In this document: positions 1 to 10,489 of the stretch, piece after piece | How positions within the stretch are numbered: the first letter of the stretch is position 1 | Layout: each line of letters begins with the position of its first letter | NCBI GenBank assembly: GCA_024349245.1 | Contig: JALDNG010002548.1 | Span: 43,838-107,837, forward strand | Direction of reading: 5' to 3' | Length of the DNA: 64,000 nt | Source: Neodontobutis hainanensis | Taxonomy: Eukaryota; Chordata; Actinopteri; Gobiiformes; Odontobutidae | Notes under the pieces: model-generated | Database searches by the model: none | Seen by the model: the letters and a program-made list of their open reading frames with translations, nothing else | What the model was told of the DNA's origin: nothing | Made by a program: the position numbers and the translations under genes

Positions 1-154
1 AGAAAACCCACAGTAACACGGGGAGGGCATGCAGACTTTTCACAGAAAGACCGGAGCTGGCCGAGGATGTTCGAGCCGGCCTCCTGTCAAACAATACATG
101 TTATATTAGATGTAGGTATTACCAGCGAAAAAAGCATAGGTCTAAGACAACATT

Positions 155-938
155 GAAAAAAAAGGTTTAGGTAAAAGCATCTGAACTCAGTTTTCAAGGT
201 GAAGATGTTTCGTCTCTAATTCCAAGACTTTATCAATTCTGAGATCAACTGGTAAGAGAGCTGAGCTTATATCTCAGAGGGAGGAGTTTCCCTGAAACAT
301 TCCAGTCCACTTTAAACCAGGGAACACACTGCGTCAAAAAACTGGTCCATCCTAAAGACAAGATCCCCACAATCAGAGTAATGTAGTTTATTTGGTGGAC
401 CTGAGTCTGCAGTCCTCAAAGAGAAAGGACATTCCTTTGAGGACAGCAATGTCTGAATCTTGGCCAGAGAGGCCAGATGGTTTGAGAGAGGTGTTTGAGA
501 GAGGGTGAAGGAAGCCATTTTGTGAAAATGGAAAAGCCCTCGTTGAACAGAGGAGGTGGCCTCAGATTCATGTTGCCTAGTATTTATAACAGTATTCTGA
601 AACCTAAAACAAAAGAGCCTCACCCTAGAACAATAAACACAGCACCTGAATGGAGCAGTGTCACTATCGACTCTCCTGAGCCTTAACAACTCCCACATCA
701 GGAGTCACACTTCCATTTCATGACCAACGACTGTGAGAACAACAGACTGACCCATCAGGTTTGGTTTCAGGAGAAACTCCTCCCTCTAGAGATATAAGCT
801 CAGCTCTCTTACCTGTGGATCTCAGAATTGATAAAGTCTCTTGGAATTAGAGACGAAACGTCTTCACCTTGAAAACTGATGCTTTTATTTAAACCTTTTT
901 TTCAAGATGTCCTGGATGACTAACAACCTTCACAGACA
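155..938. mobile_element. Fold-back element with ~145 bp inverted arms
   Basis: Sequence at 153-299 reappears as its reverse complement at 761-905; both arms share the core ACGAAACRTCTTCACCTTG (in one orientation) and a GAGCTGAGCTTATATCTC stretch. The whole block is flanked by a 13-base direct repeat, CTAAGACAACATT, at 142-154 and 939-951, which looks like a target-site duplication. The inner 460 bp has only short overlapping ORFs with no recognised domain. I infer a non-autonomous element or retroposon of unknown class. Confidence 0.6.
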
Positions 939-1240
939 CTAAGACAACATTATTAAAACGTTACCAGCACTTCTGTTTTGAAACAAACAGATGTAATGTT
1001 GGGAATGCAGACTGGAGGCTGTAAGTATTCTGTAATACACAAAATAAGGCTTAAATCAGATCCGTCCATAAGTCCAATGACTGCTCATGGTTTGTTTGCC
1101 ACATGTAGGTAGTTTCTTACTTTTGCTTTTTTTGCAGCTGTCAAGGAGTTGGTGCTAAACAGCAGCTGACTGGCACTGGGCCTGAAGACATACAAAATAC
1201 AAGTTTAGAAAAACTTGATAACCATCATTACATACGTTAC

Positions 1241-1427
1241 CTGTTTGTACATTTCTTTCATTGTGTCTCTTTCTGTTCTCTCTGGATAACACACAAACTG
1301 AGAGACAAGGGTCAAATGCACTGAGGGACTGATGTGAGAGGGATTTTCTTTTTTCATGCTGTATCTTGACTGTAGCCGACACCTGCTCCAGTCCTTGTTG
1401 TCTGACTGTTGACTCTGTGTAGTACAC
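1241..1427 (-). CDS. Possible exon, unidentified protein
   Basis: On the minus strand an open stretch begins after a TTTTGCCAG acceptor-like site at 1427 and ends at a CAAACAG/GTAACG donor-like site at 1241. The reading (about 60 residues, Ser/Arg/Gln rich, includes STVRQQGLEQVSATVKIQHE) matches no family I recognise. It lies just downstream of the stop codon of the larger minus-strand coding stretch at 1498-2108, so it could be an alternative terminal exon, an untranslated exon or chance. Confidence 0.3.
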
Positions 1428-1497
1428 CTGGCAAAATAAAATGAACAACATCAAAAAAAGAGTGACTCTTTCTAAAGTTTGTCACAAACATATGGTT

Positions 1498-2108
1498 TCA
1501 CACTCTGATGTGTTTCTCCTGAGGTGGAGTGGAGTCGCTGTCGTCCTCCTCAGAGCGTCTCCTCTTCTTTGGCTTCTCTGCAAGTCGCCAAGAAGTATTA
1601 ACAAAGCGACAGAGGACAGACATAAGCATGTGACCGTCAGTGTGGTAGTCTGTCACTCTCCAGTGGTTGTGCCGCTTGGTACCATCAGTGTGGTACACAG
1701 GAGAGATGACTCTGGTCACGCTCCAGTCCTCCCAAGTCACTCTGCGGAGGCGGCACATGAAAGTGAGTCTCAGGCCTGAGAGCCACTCGGTGTGAGCAGG
1801 CATCAGCAGAGTCTGAGAGGCAGAGCCCACCGGGGGATGCATCAGACCGGGAGGCTGCTCCATCAGAGGAGATGGCCTGGTGTTCTCGAGCTCCGGCCTG
1901 CCTCCTTCAAAGAGCTTAAAATCCTCGTCCACCTGAAAAGGTGAGAAGAGGGTTACTGTCCGGAAGGAGCCTCTGTAGGGAATATGTGGGAAGTTAGAGG
2001 AACCAGTTAAAAAGCTGTAGAAAAGGCTCAGGCAAGTGTCCCTCATCGAGCTGATGCCGGTGCTGCTCAGAGGACGGTTCCTCAGGTTGGTGATCCTCAG
2101 CTCCAGAA
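1498..2108 (-). CDS. Unidentified protein, C-terminal coding stretch
   Basis: The longest non-transposon open frame in the left 10 kb. It opens after a CTATCTACAG acceptor-like site at 2108 and runs about 203 codons to a TGA at 1498. Visible features are a basic cluster followed by an acidic/Ser tail near the C-terminus (KPKKRRRSEEDDSDS, a plausible nuclear localisation signal) and a repeated YHTDG motif. Two further acceptor-like sites sit inside it (before VDEDFKLF and before EKPKKRRR), so small introns could remove part of the open frame. Codon use and GC content are higher than in flanking DNA. I do not recognise the family and assign no function. The 5' exons were not found; a GC-richer patch at 2,760-2,990 could be their promoter, but this is inference. 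Confidence 0.45.
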
Positions 2109-2159
2109 CTGTAGATAGCAGAGGTAGAGAAGCTACAAAGAGAAACAAACAAGCACTGG

Positions 2160-3300
2160 TCAGAGAGACTGGATCACAGACTGAACATCAACATTGTCCT
2201 TAAGTATTTAAATACATGACACTTAAGATGACTGCTCTCATGAGAAATCATAATGAGTCCACTAATTGCTAGGGATCATATTATTGTATTATAATATCTA
2301 AACAAGCCATATACAGTTAGGCAACACTTCAACATTTTTAATCATATTAATATGGCTTATTATTATTATACCACTCTACCACTGAGCCACTGCATCATGT
2401 CTTAATAATGAAGACATGGAGCAATGCAAATGAGGACATAATTAGACAATAATAGAGCATAAGCAGTCTTGTCCACATAAAATTGATTGAAGACATTTAT
2501 TGTATAAGAGGGGAGCTGGGAATTTCAGCCACACAACCAAAACTGATGAAGTACTTTATTCCTCGGCGCCATCTTGGCCCTATACTTTTAATGTTAAATT
2601 CAACAAGTTTTGCAAACTTTTAATAATCATCAGATTTAACTTTTTTTCCTAATTTTTCCACTATTACTTCTTCCCATAAATAAATGCCCAATTGTATTAA
2701 CTATTATTACTCAATTATTTATTTATTTTTTTTTCCAGAAAGAAAATATAATCCTTATAATATTTTACCAAAGCGGTCATCCAAGCTACAGATGTTGAGG
2801 GTGAGCAGGTGAGTCTCGCGCCATAAACCAGCATGAGCCATGGTTCAGTTTGAGTTGGTTCAACTTTCAGTGAAGTCAGTGATTTTTCCAGAAGAAAATC
2901 GAGGATCGAGCTGAGCGGTCGGGGTCTGCGTGGCAATCGGTCGCTCAAGTGAACGAGAAATGTAAAAGAACGTTAGACTGCGCGCTTAAATAAAGCCAGC
3001 ATCACCATGACTACACCTGTCACGCCACGTTTGTTGTCAGTCAATGAGAAAGTTATTGTTTATTACTAATTAACACGCCTAAAAAGATGTGCTGTGTGTT
3101 TTAATTGATGTATAGGCCTAATTGGTTTCTAAAATCATCAACAAGTTATACAGCAACCTTCACCACTAGGGGGCAGAGCAAACTTCTTTTCTTCAGGATG
3201 TTGACTTTTATTTATTTTTCTTTTTTCTGAATGTTACAGTTCTTAGTGTTTTTTTTTTTTACTGTATTTGCGATCTCATTTGCCTATTGTTGTTCTGTCT
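2160..3300. other. AT-rich stretch without recognised gene
   Basis: Mostly AT-rich sequence. A local GC-richer patch at 2,760-2,990 is the only departure, with a short minus-strand ORF at 2,715-2,948 and donor-like GTGAGC/GTGAGT motifs on the plus strand near 2,802-2,815. I could not tie it to a gene. Confidence 0.4.
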
Positions 3301-3305
3301 GCTCT

Positions 3306-3412
3306 CTTTGTTAATTGTCCTTACTGTTGTTTGTTTATTGTTTATTGTAAAGCGTCCTTGAGCTCTAGAAAGGCGCTATATAAATAAAACTTATTATTAT
3401 TATTTTTTTTTT
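3306..3412 (-). repeat. L2-type LINE/SINE 3' tail
   Basis: The plus-strand text AAAGGCGCTATATAAATAAA followed by (TTA)n is the conserved 3' tail of teleost L2-clade LINEs and the SINEs that borrow it. The same type of tail appears at 43,320-43,395 and 57,120-57,200. Confidence 0.6.
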
Positions 3413-3544
3413 ATCTGCATTAGCTGTGCTTTACAGCCAGCTACTCTAATCCTTCTTTAAAAAACATTTTAAACAATAAAATAACATAATAATATCATAA
3501 ATATACAAAATACATATAGCTTTTATGATGATTTTACGATATTG

Positions 3545-4278
3545 ATTCAGAATGAGAATTACTTTTATTCATCCCCAAAGGGAAATTATTTTTGTTACAA
3601 ACACGCAACCGACAGACAATAGAAGTTTCTTTTTAAAGAATATAACTTAACGATAAACAATGATATCCCTAACAATCTATTTACATATTAACATGATACA
3701 TATTCCCATATTACATATTGACATGATGTAGAGTTTCCAAGTTTCCAAGTGGCCAGTCTATTAGGAGACGAGCTCTTGCAGCTGCCCAGTACTTTGTGGA
3801 GCGGGTGGAAGGCAAAGTCCAGAAAAGTCCTGATTTTGGACAACATCATCCTCTCCGACACGACAGTCATGCCTCCCCTACGACATGTCCAGCCTTCTTG
3901 ATGATCTTTTTGAGTCTTTTAGTGTCCCTCACGCACAGACCGCTGCCCCAGCAGACCACAGCCTACATGACGGCACTGGCCATGACATTGCTGTTAAAAA
4001 AGGGCGAAATCCTGACAGTAGCTACTGTTTCCTATTAAAACAGTAACTTACTGAAATAGAATAGAAATGCATTCCCGGGAAACATTAGGGGCTTTAGGAC
4101 ATTTTCTTAAAAATACTGTAAAGTACTGTAAATTGTGTTGCATTCTGGGAGTGAAAATGAATTAACAGTTTATAGTCTACAGTAGTTTCAAAGAGGACAC
4201 ATGCAGAGAAGTCCTGGCGTCTTTTCACCGTCTCAAGGAATACTACAGGCTACCTGAGTCGGTTCCACTCTGTCGAAA
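3545..4278 (-). mobile_element. Rex-like LINE 3' fragment (copy A)
   Basis: Read on the minus strand, frames in 3,700-4,010 give the C-terminal end of a LINE reverse transcriptase: a CVRDTKRLKKIIKKAG-like stretch, then ERMMLSKI and HPLHKVLGS, typical of the end of Rex/Babar-type ORF2. The 3' side (3,550-3,600) carries the AATTTCCC...GGGAT...AATAAAGT-like terminal sequence of such elements. Frames are broken. The stretch 3,700-4,278 recurs almost unchanged at 6,834-7,412 and, internally deleted, at 4,866-4,985. Confidence 0.6.
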
Positions 4279-4319
4279 CGGACGAAGATAAATTTACTAA
4301 ATTACGTAACGCGTTCGAC

Positions 4320-4500
4320 CGGCGCGTGGTGTTGTGGTTAGAGCGCAGCGCCCCGGATACAGCCGAGCTCGAAGTTTTGCGGGTTCGAGTCAGCGCTGCT
4401 CACTTACCAAACTCAATATCACGTGCGGCCCTGGACATTGGCCACTTGGCCAATGTCCGTAAGCAAAGCGAAAAAAAAATCTTTTACCTTACCTTTTTAT
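4320..4500 (+). mobile_element. tRNA-derived SINE with internal hairpin
   Basis: The head resembles a tRNA gene: a box A-like TGGTTAGAGCGC at 4,334-4,345 and a box B match GGGTTCGAGTC at 4,381-4,391, the parts of an internal RNA polymerase III promoter. The cloverleaf is degenerate and the body continues past the tRNA length, so this is a SINE rather than a tRNA gene. At 4,434-4,457 the body holds a perfect hairpin, GACATTGGCC-ACTT-GGCCAATGTC. An A-rich stretch near 4,471-4,480 may be the tail. Confidence 0.6.
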
Positions 4501-4865
4501 ATATTTATTTGTTGTTATTTTCAACAGCTCTCTCAAAGAAAATCCTTGGCCTGGGCATATGTCCTTATTTATTCATCAATGAATATTACAAAATGGTACA
4601 CACGCTGGTCTACCTTCAAACTGGGTCGTTTTTAAATGCGCTTTTATTCAATTTCACCGTAAATGTGCCCCTTCATGTATGCAGCCAAACTTGCAAAGCA
4701 TATTAGTTTTATAACCAGCTGTTACCACTGAGGGGCGCTACTTCTCTGTAGGTTGGCTTACTCTGCTGTGGCTGACACAAGGCCAAAGGGACAATTACAC
4801 AATGTACAATCACCGCAAAACATACCTACTGTAAACATTTACATACATAACTTTTAACTCTGCCT

Positions 4866-4985
4866 CATGCCTCTGCCACATGTCCAGCCCTCTTGATGAT
4901 CTTTTTGAGTCTTTTAGTGTCCCTCAGGCACAGACCACATGCAGAGAAGTCCTGGCGTCGTTTCACCGTCTCAAGGAATACTATT
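4866..4985 (-). repeat. Internally deleted copy C of the LINE fragment
   Basis: The stretch GCCACATGTCCAGCC through AGTGTCCCTCAGGCACAGACC matches the middle of copies A and B. It then jumps to CACATGCAGAGAAGTCCTGGC...AAGGAATACTA, their end. About 250 bp present in the other copies are missing. Confidence 0.6.
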
Positions 4986-6045
4986 GTCAGTCCAACGCAT
5001 TGGATAATTCACGTAAGTTGAAGCACATTCTAATTTTGGGGGTAATGTTTGCTTAATAATGTAATCGTATTTGATTTACTATTGTTGAATACAAGCTAAT
5101 CAGTAAATCTAGCAGTTAGCTTTAGCAATTAGCTTGTGCAAATTGTGCTGCACTATTTGGCAGAAATAACATTCAACAAGTAATTTTATTTATTTATTTA
5201 TTTTTTAAACTTTTGTTAATATTTGTGTGTTTTGTGTATGGCATGAAAGTTGTTGGTGTTTTCTTAGTATGTGGGGATTTGGGAGCCTGTCCACTTTCCG
5301 TTTTTTTAATGTTGTAATTTAAGGCTATTTATAACCAATTTTAAGCATCTTAGGGGAGAATTGTTAAAAGTTTAACTTAAATGATATTAATAAGCCAAAT
5401 GCTGGTCAAATAGTTATTCTTAAAATATATTATTTCAAGAATGGCGATGCACACTGTCACGTTCGTTCTGGGTGTAGCCAGAAGGCTAACGGATGCTACA
5501 AATCCGGTCTTTACGAAAAGACCCAGCAACTGCCCCGCTGTAGCCGGAACCCGGGAGGTGTACGGACGGGAGCTGGGCTCAAGTCTGAACCCTTCCCAGG
5601 ATCCGCTTCATCAAGAGGAGCTGGGCTCTGCTCTTTTCTCTGTGAGATAATCTTACATGGCTAACAAACCATTTTGTCTCTTCCCTTTAGACATCTGCTA
5701 CAGTGGCTGATTTGGAGAGGACCCTCAACTTGCCCCCACCTGCCCGTGTCATAGTGCTTTGTATGTATCTATTAAATCAAAACTCGTTATCTGAATTCAT
5801 GTCTGAGGGATTCCTTCTTTGTTTTGTTTTTCCACAGTAATATGCTTAAATTCTGATGGTTGTCTCGTCTGATCTGAGGCTATAGTGTGTTTCTTTTTTT
5901 CCCTTTTATTTAAAAAAAAAAAAAAAAAAATTCTGTTGTGTTCCTTCTGTTCCTTCATTTCCTATGTGCCCGGTGAGAAAGGCAACGGCAAATGTCCCAA
6001 TGCATGCTTTATTACTATTTACACAAGTTTGATTTGCTTTTTAGA

Positions 6046-6201
6046 ATGCCATTGCAAGAGTGCCCGCTGTGCCACCAGCTAAGCCAGCACCTGCGGGTGA
6101 GCCACCGAGCGCTAAACAAACAGAAGCGTAGGCTTCTCCTTGCCTTCTGCTCCGGCAAGGGTGAACATTCGGTGCAGGACCTGCTCCGTGCCCTCCTGTG
6201 A
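6046..6201 (+). CDS. Short zinc-finger-like ORF, possible last exon
   Basis: After a GCTTTTTAG acceptor-like site at 6,044 an ATG opens a 51-codon frame ending in TGA at 6,201. It starts MPLQECPLCHQLSQHLRVSH, a C-x2-C-x5-H-x4-H pattern like a short zinc finger, followed by a basic helix-like stretch (NKQKRRLLLAF). A possible upstream exon at 5,691-5,760 is bounded by CCCTTTAG and GTATGT. A GC-rich 3' stretch with a decayed downstream frame follows, then a polyA signal AATAAA at 6,606-6,611. Related fingers occur in teleost transposon-linked genes, so a domesticated or dead element ORF is possible. Function unknown. Confidence 0.35.
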   Translation: MPLQECPLCHQLSQHLRVSHRALNKQKRRLLLAFCSGKGEHSVQDLLRALL

Positions 6202-6833
6202 CAGGTCCACGACACGGATAGACCGCCACGTGCCGCGGAGGACGCGGGCCCCACCACCTCCAGCTGGCCCGGGTCAGCGGCAGACTCCTGTCTGCACTCC
6301 GCTCCCCCGGACAAGTCCCTGAACCAGCCCCTCAGCCCCATTCAGCACAGGGAAGGATCATCCGCCACCGGACCGTCATTCGTCACCGCCCCTTCATCCG
6401 CCGCCGGAGCCTCATCTGGCCCAGCCGAACGCAAGGCAGATTTGAAAAAAATCCCAGGCCCAGGACTGAAGAAGATGGCCTTGCAAAGGGAAAAAAAAGC
6501 ACTAGGGGGAGAATTCTTTACTTTTTTGCAGTTTTTTTTTTGTTTGTTCAGTTTCCCCGTGTTCTATAATTATAATGTTCATTGTGTTTGTGTTTGTTCC
6601 TTTAAAATAAAGTTTTCATAAATGATTACAGTTGAGTGTGCTTACTAACTACAGTTTAAAAAAAAAATGTAATCAAATCTAGGGATCGTGGACAAGTGGA
6701 ATTGGTGGCAAAGGATCAGGGGGACCTACTGAGTGCGTTAATATTTTTTTTAGAAACACTGGAAGTTTGAAAAATCATTAGCTACATTAGCATCAGGCTA
6801 CTTGAGTCGGTTCCAGTCTGTCAGAAGCAGAGC

Positions 6834-7412
6834 CATATTCCCATATTACATATTGACATGATGTAGAGTTTCCAAGTTTCCAAGTGGCCAGTCTATTAGG
6901 AGACGAGCTCTTGCAGCTGCCCAGTACTTTGTGGAGCGGGTGGAAGGCAAAGTCCAGAAAAGTCCTGATTTTGGACAACATCATCCTCTCCGACACGACA
7001 GTCATGCCTCCCCTACGACATGTCCAGCCTTCTTGATGATCTTTTTGAGTCTTTTAGTGTCCCTCACGCACAGACCGCTGCCCCAGCAGACCACAGCCTA
7101 CATGACGGCACTGGCCATAAGACATTGCTGTTAAAAAAGGGCGAAATCCTGACAGTAGCTACTGTTTCCTATTAAAAACAGTAACTTACTGAACTAGAAA
7201 TGCATTCCGGGAAACATTAGGGGCTTCAGGACATTTTCTTAAAAAATACTGTAAAGTACTGTAAATTGTGTTGCATTCTGGGAGTGAAAATGAATTAACA
7301 GTTTATAGTCTATAGTAGTTTCAAAGAGGACACATGCAGAGAAGTCCTGGCGTCGTTTCCCCGTCTCAAGGAATACTACAGGCTACCTGAGTTGGTTCCA
7401 ATCTGTCAAAAC
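6834..7412 (-). mobile_element. Rex-like LINE 3' fragment (copy B)
   Basis: Near-identical to 3,700-4,278 and the same length. It has the same broken reverse-transcriptase C-terminal frame (ERMMLSKI, HPLHKVLGS). It is preceded at 6,797-6,830 by another copy of the GGCTAC-TGAGTCGGTTCCA motif that ends copies A and B, so copies abut one another as in a local array. It lacks the LINE 3' terminal sequence present in copy A, which suggests duplication of an already truncated unit rather than fresh retrotransposition. Confidence 0.6.
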
Positions 7413-7774
7413 CAGAATAAAACCAGTTCCATGTTAAGCGGCAAGGTTTAATTAAAATAAAAGAAAAGCTGTTTCAAAAGTGAGGTATTAATTATAAATT
7501 AAAATGCTAAGTGACTTTCTTCAAAAAGACAATCACTCACTGCCATCTAGTAGACAACAAAAACCAAACTTCACCAGACATTAATCATCACTAGGGCTAT
7601 AACTAATAATAATTAACAGCTGAGCTTATCTCCAGCTCTGTCACGTTGGCTTTGATCTGAAGTGGTCCCATTATTCTGCATCACGTTGAATGAATGATAA
7701 AGCACAGTAACTCCAGACAGATCTATTGAAGACTTGATAATTACAAGGGTATTAGTGAGTAGCCCAGGCTTTTT

Positions 7775-7830
7775 TTTATAGATATTTACGTATGTGGCCC
7801 TCGAGGAACAAGGTTTAGACACCCCTGCTA
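7775..7830 (-). repeat. hAT-like terminal sequence
   Basis: GTGGCCCTCGAGGAAC...TTTAGACACCCCTGCTATA, read on the minus strand, begins like the CAGGGGTGTC...GGCC termini of hAT elements scattered through vertebrate genomes. The partner end was not located. Confidence 0.35.
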
Positions 7831-9984
7831 TAGTATTAGAAAATACTACAGCACTTTAAAGGTGATGTACATGCAATGGGTTTGTGTACGTTGTTTTATT
7901 TACAGTTGTTTTATACTGTGTCTCTGCTACTCTCTGTGCCTTTTAATTGCCCTTTTAAGGATAAATATATTGAATATGGTAAAACACAGTCATACTAATC
8001 TTCATACATGCACTTTGTTTTTATGTCTAATTTCAAGGCTCTATTGATTATGATTTCATGTTACCTAAACTTTCAAAAGTGGTTGAATCCACCCAAGCCA
8101 TAAGTAGCCCCAGTTCTTCTTCTAAATGTACAAACCCAGACTGAAATGATCTGGATACTGCTCCTTTCAGTGGAGCCAAATGCCTACTGCTAATACTATT
8201 GTACCACCATTTTTATCTCTCTAAATATTTTTAATATGAACTGTAAGTGCTGATTTCACAGTAGACACACCAGGGTGACCTCTTAGCTGCTGACAGCCAT
8301 GGTTGTGAATAAGTTTAAGAAAAAAATAAGAAACAATAGGAGTTTTTATAAGAACAAAAACTCAGAGGTAATTCAGAGATTTATTGCAGGTAGTTTCAAG
8401 TGTTCAAGTGAGATACAGACAGTAAATCAGGAGCTCAGTGAAGCCTGGCTCATTTCTTTAATGAACCAAAAAAAAAAGCATTTACAATTAACAGGTCTAA
8501 TAATGACTAGAAGCCACATACACTGTGATCTGAGCAGGATTTTCTCATGTGAATAACTACAAAAACTCCATTAGATTTGATCAACTCTGACTATATAAGT
8601 TTGAAGAAAACCTATGGTGAGAAATAGTGAGGGAAAATAGCTTTTGAAATCAAGCTGAATCACAATAAAAAACTAACTAACTTGTGTTTTTATGAAGCAG
8701 AATTTATACAAAGCACATGTGAGGAGATACATTGGTTCATACAGCTTTGCCACAGTCATATTTAAGTACTTTTTGCCGTTTCCGTTTCCAAGAGTTTGTG
8801 GAATCTTTATGTCTCTTTGTGTAAGAACAATGACTGTGTAAAACATGCAGAGTCTAATGAATCTTTGAATGTAGCAAAATAAAAAACCCTCTGTGAAATT
8901 GTTCAATAGCAGCTACTAGAGTCCTATTGTAAGATTTCATCTACAGTAGAGCAACCAGAGTAGAAGGATAAAGGCAGGTCACTAACAGGTTCATTAAGAC
9001 GACATTAAAAGTCAATTCAAGCAGGTTTCAAAACCTAATGTTTTAGCTTCTTCTGTGGGATCCCTACAGACGAGCAGATCTGTGAAGACGTCCGCTCTGT
9101 GTCACTTCTTATGTTGACATCCTCAGTGAAAGTTCAGATGAGTGCAACAAAAACAAATGTATATATATGTTTGTCACTGCTCGAGCTTTAGACTGTGATG
9201 TTACAAGTGAGAAACTGAGATTAGAACGTCTATCTGTCCAGTTTGTGTTCTGTTTAAAGCCAGTGTTCTTTGACAGATATGTTAGGATCAATTACACACA
9301 GTGTTTACATTCACAAGTAAAAAAATACACAGGTTTTATAGTGGAAAGAACATTTACAATGACCCTTCTGCTGTTTTAAATGATTAAGCGTATCCGAGTT
9401 AGGAAGTCATTATACCAACTTCGATGTGTTCACGTGTTTTCAGTTCGGAAAGTCGGATTATTGAAAACCATAACAAGGAGAAGGACACTAAGACAAAAAT
9501 GTGTCAATGGCTATCATATTATTACATTTTTCATTCATTCATTTTCCTCTGCTAAGTTAGGGATAGCAGGTGACTGGAGCCTATCCCTAAATGACTGATA
9601 TTGCTAAAATATCTTTCATTTGTTTTCTTTTGCCATGTTGATGATAAAAATAACATCAACACGGAATGCCGGGCAACTCCGGTTTCCGAGCTGTTGTTCT
9701 GACTTTAGCAGGTGTTCATGTGCATTTTTCAACTCAGAAAAACTTTTCCCCAAGTTCCCAAGGACCATGTGAATGCACCATAAGTGAACTATTTCTGTAA
9801 AAATGTTATTCATAAAACATAAACTACAAACATTTGGCTTTAAATTGCTTATTAATAATATATAATCATTTCAACCCCACAGAGAACAACTGATATACAA
9901 ATAATTTTTTTAGTATTTTCAAACTGAATTTCTTTTTATGTCCTTTTGGCCTACTCACTCGCCATCCCCCTGCAGTACATTTGC

Positions 9985-10027
9985 GGTCCACCAGGGGGCC
10001 TCATACTTCAGTTTGAGAACCACTGGC
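9985..10027 (-). repeat. Charlie-type hAT terminus
   Basis: On the minus strand it reads CAGTGGTTCTCAAACTGAAG followed by GGGGGCC...CCAC, the widely shared start of Charlie-like hAT elements. No matching second terminus was seen nearby. Confidence 0.45.
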
Positions 10028-10489
10028 TTAATTCAACAACTTTAGCTTCATATTAATATTTGAATGCAATGACTTTATATATTATGTTCAAAGTTCTCTA
10101 TTCTGCTTATGTATTGGTTAGAAATGTGCTTTTTTTTTTTTTATTTAATGTCCACCTCGGTTTTCTAATAGCACTGTCTCAATTCAAATTCTGTTCAAAC
10201 GGCTCTTTGGGTATTTTAAATGAGCTATCCTTAGGCTAACGGATTTTCCTTTTTAGTGTCGTTTTGATTCTTCTTAGCCTAATGGTATTTTTGACCTTTA
10301 AAGACAGCAGTTTTTTTTTTCATTAAAGGCCCGTTGACAAAATGGCAGCCTCTGTATTGGAAATCAGCTGGAGGCAGCCCTCACTTCTGCACTGGCTTCC
10401 TCACCAGCCTCTTGGTCCATTATTTTACTGTTGTCTATAGTGGCCTTAAAAAACTGGGAAAGATTCATGCACAAAAAGAAAAAGAGAGC

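Larger units (their letters stand above)
7413..10489. other. AT-rich intergenic DNA, no gene seen
   Basis: Only short chance ORFs. Two places look like transposon ends (7,775-7,830 and 9,985-10,027, listed separately). No splice-bounded coding stretch was recognised. Confidence 0.5.

Noticed and set aside
4321..4391. Functional tRNA gene
   Set aside because: Box A- and box B-like motifs are present, but the acceptor and anticodon stems do not pair well and the unit continues as a SINE body.
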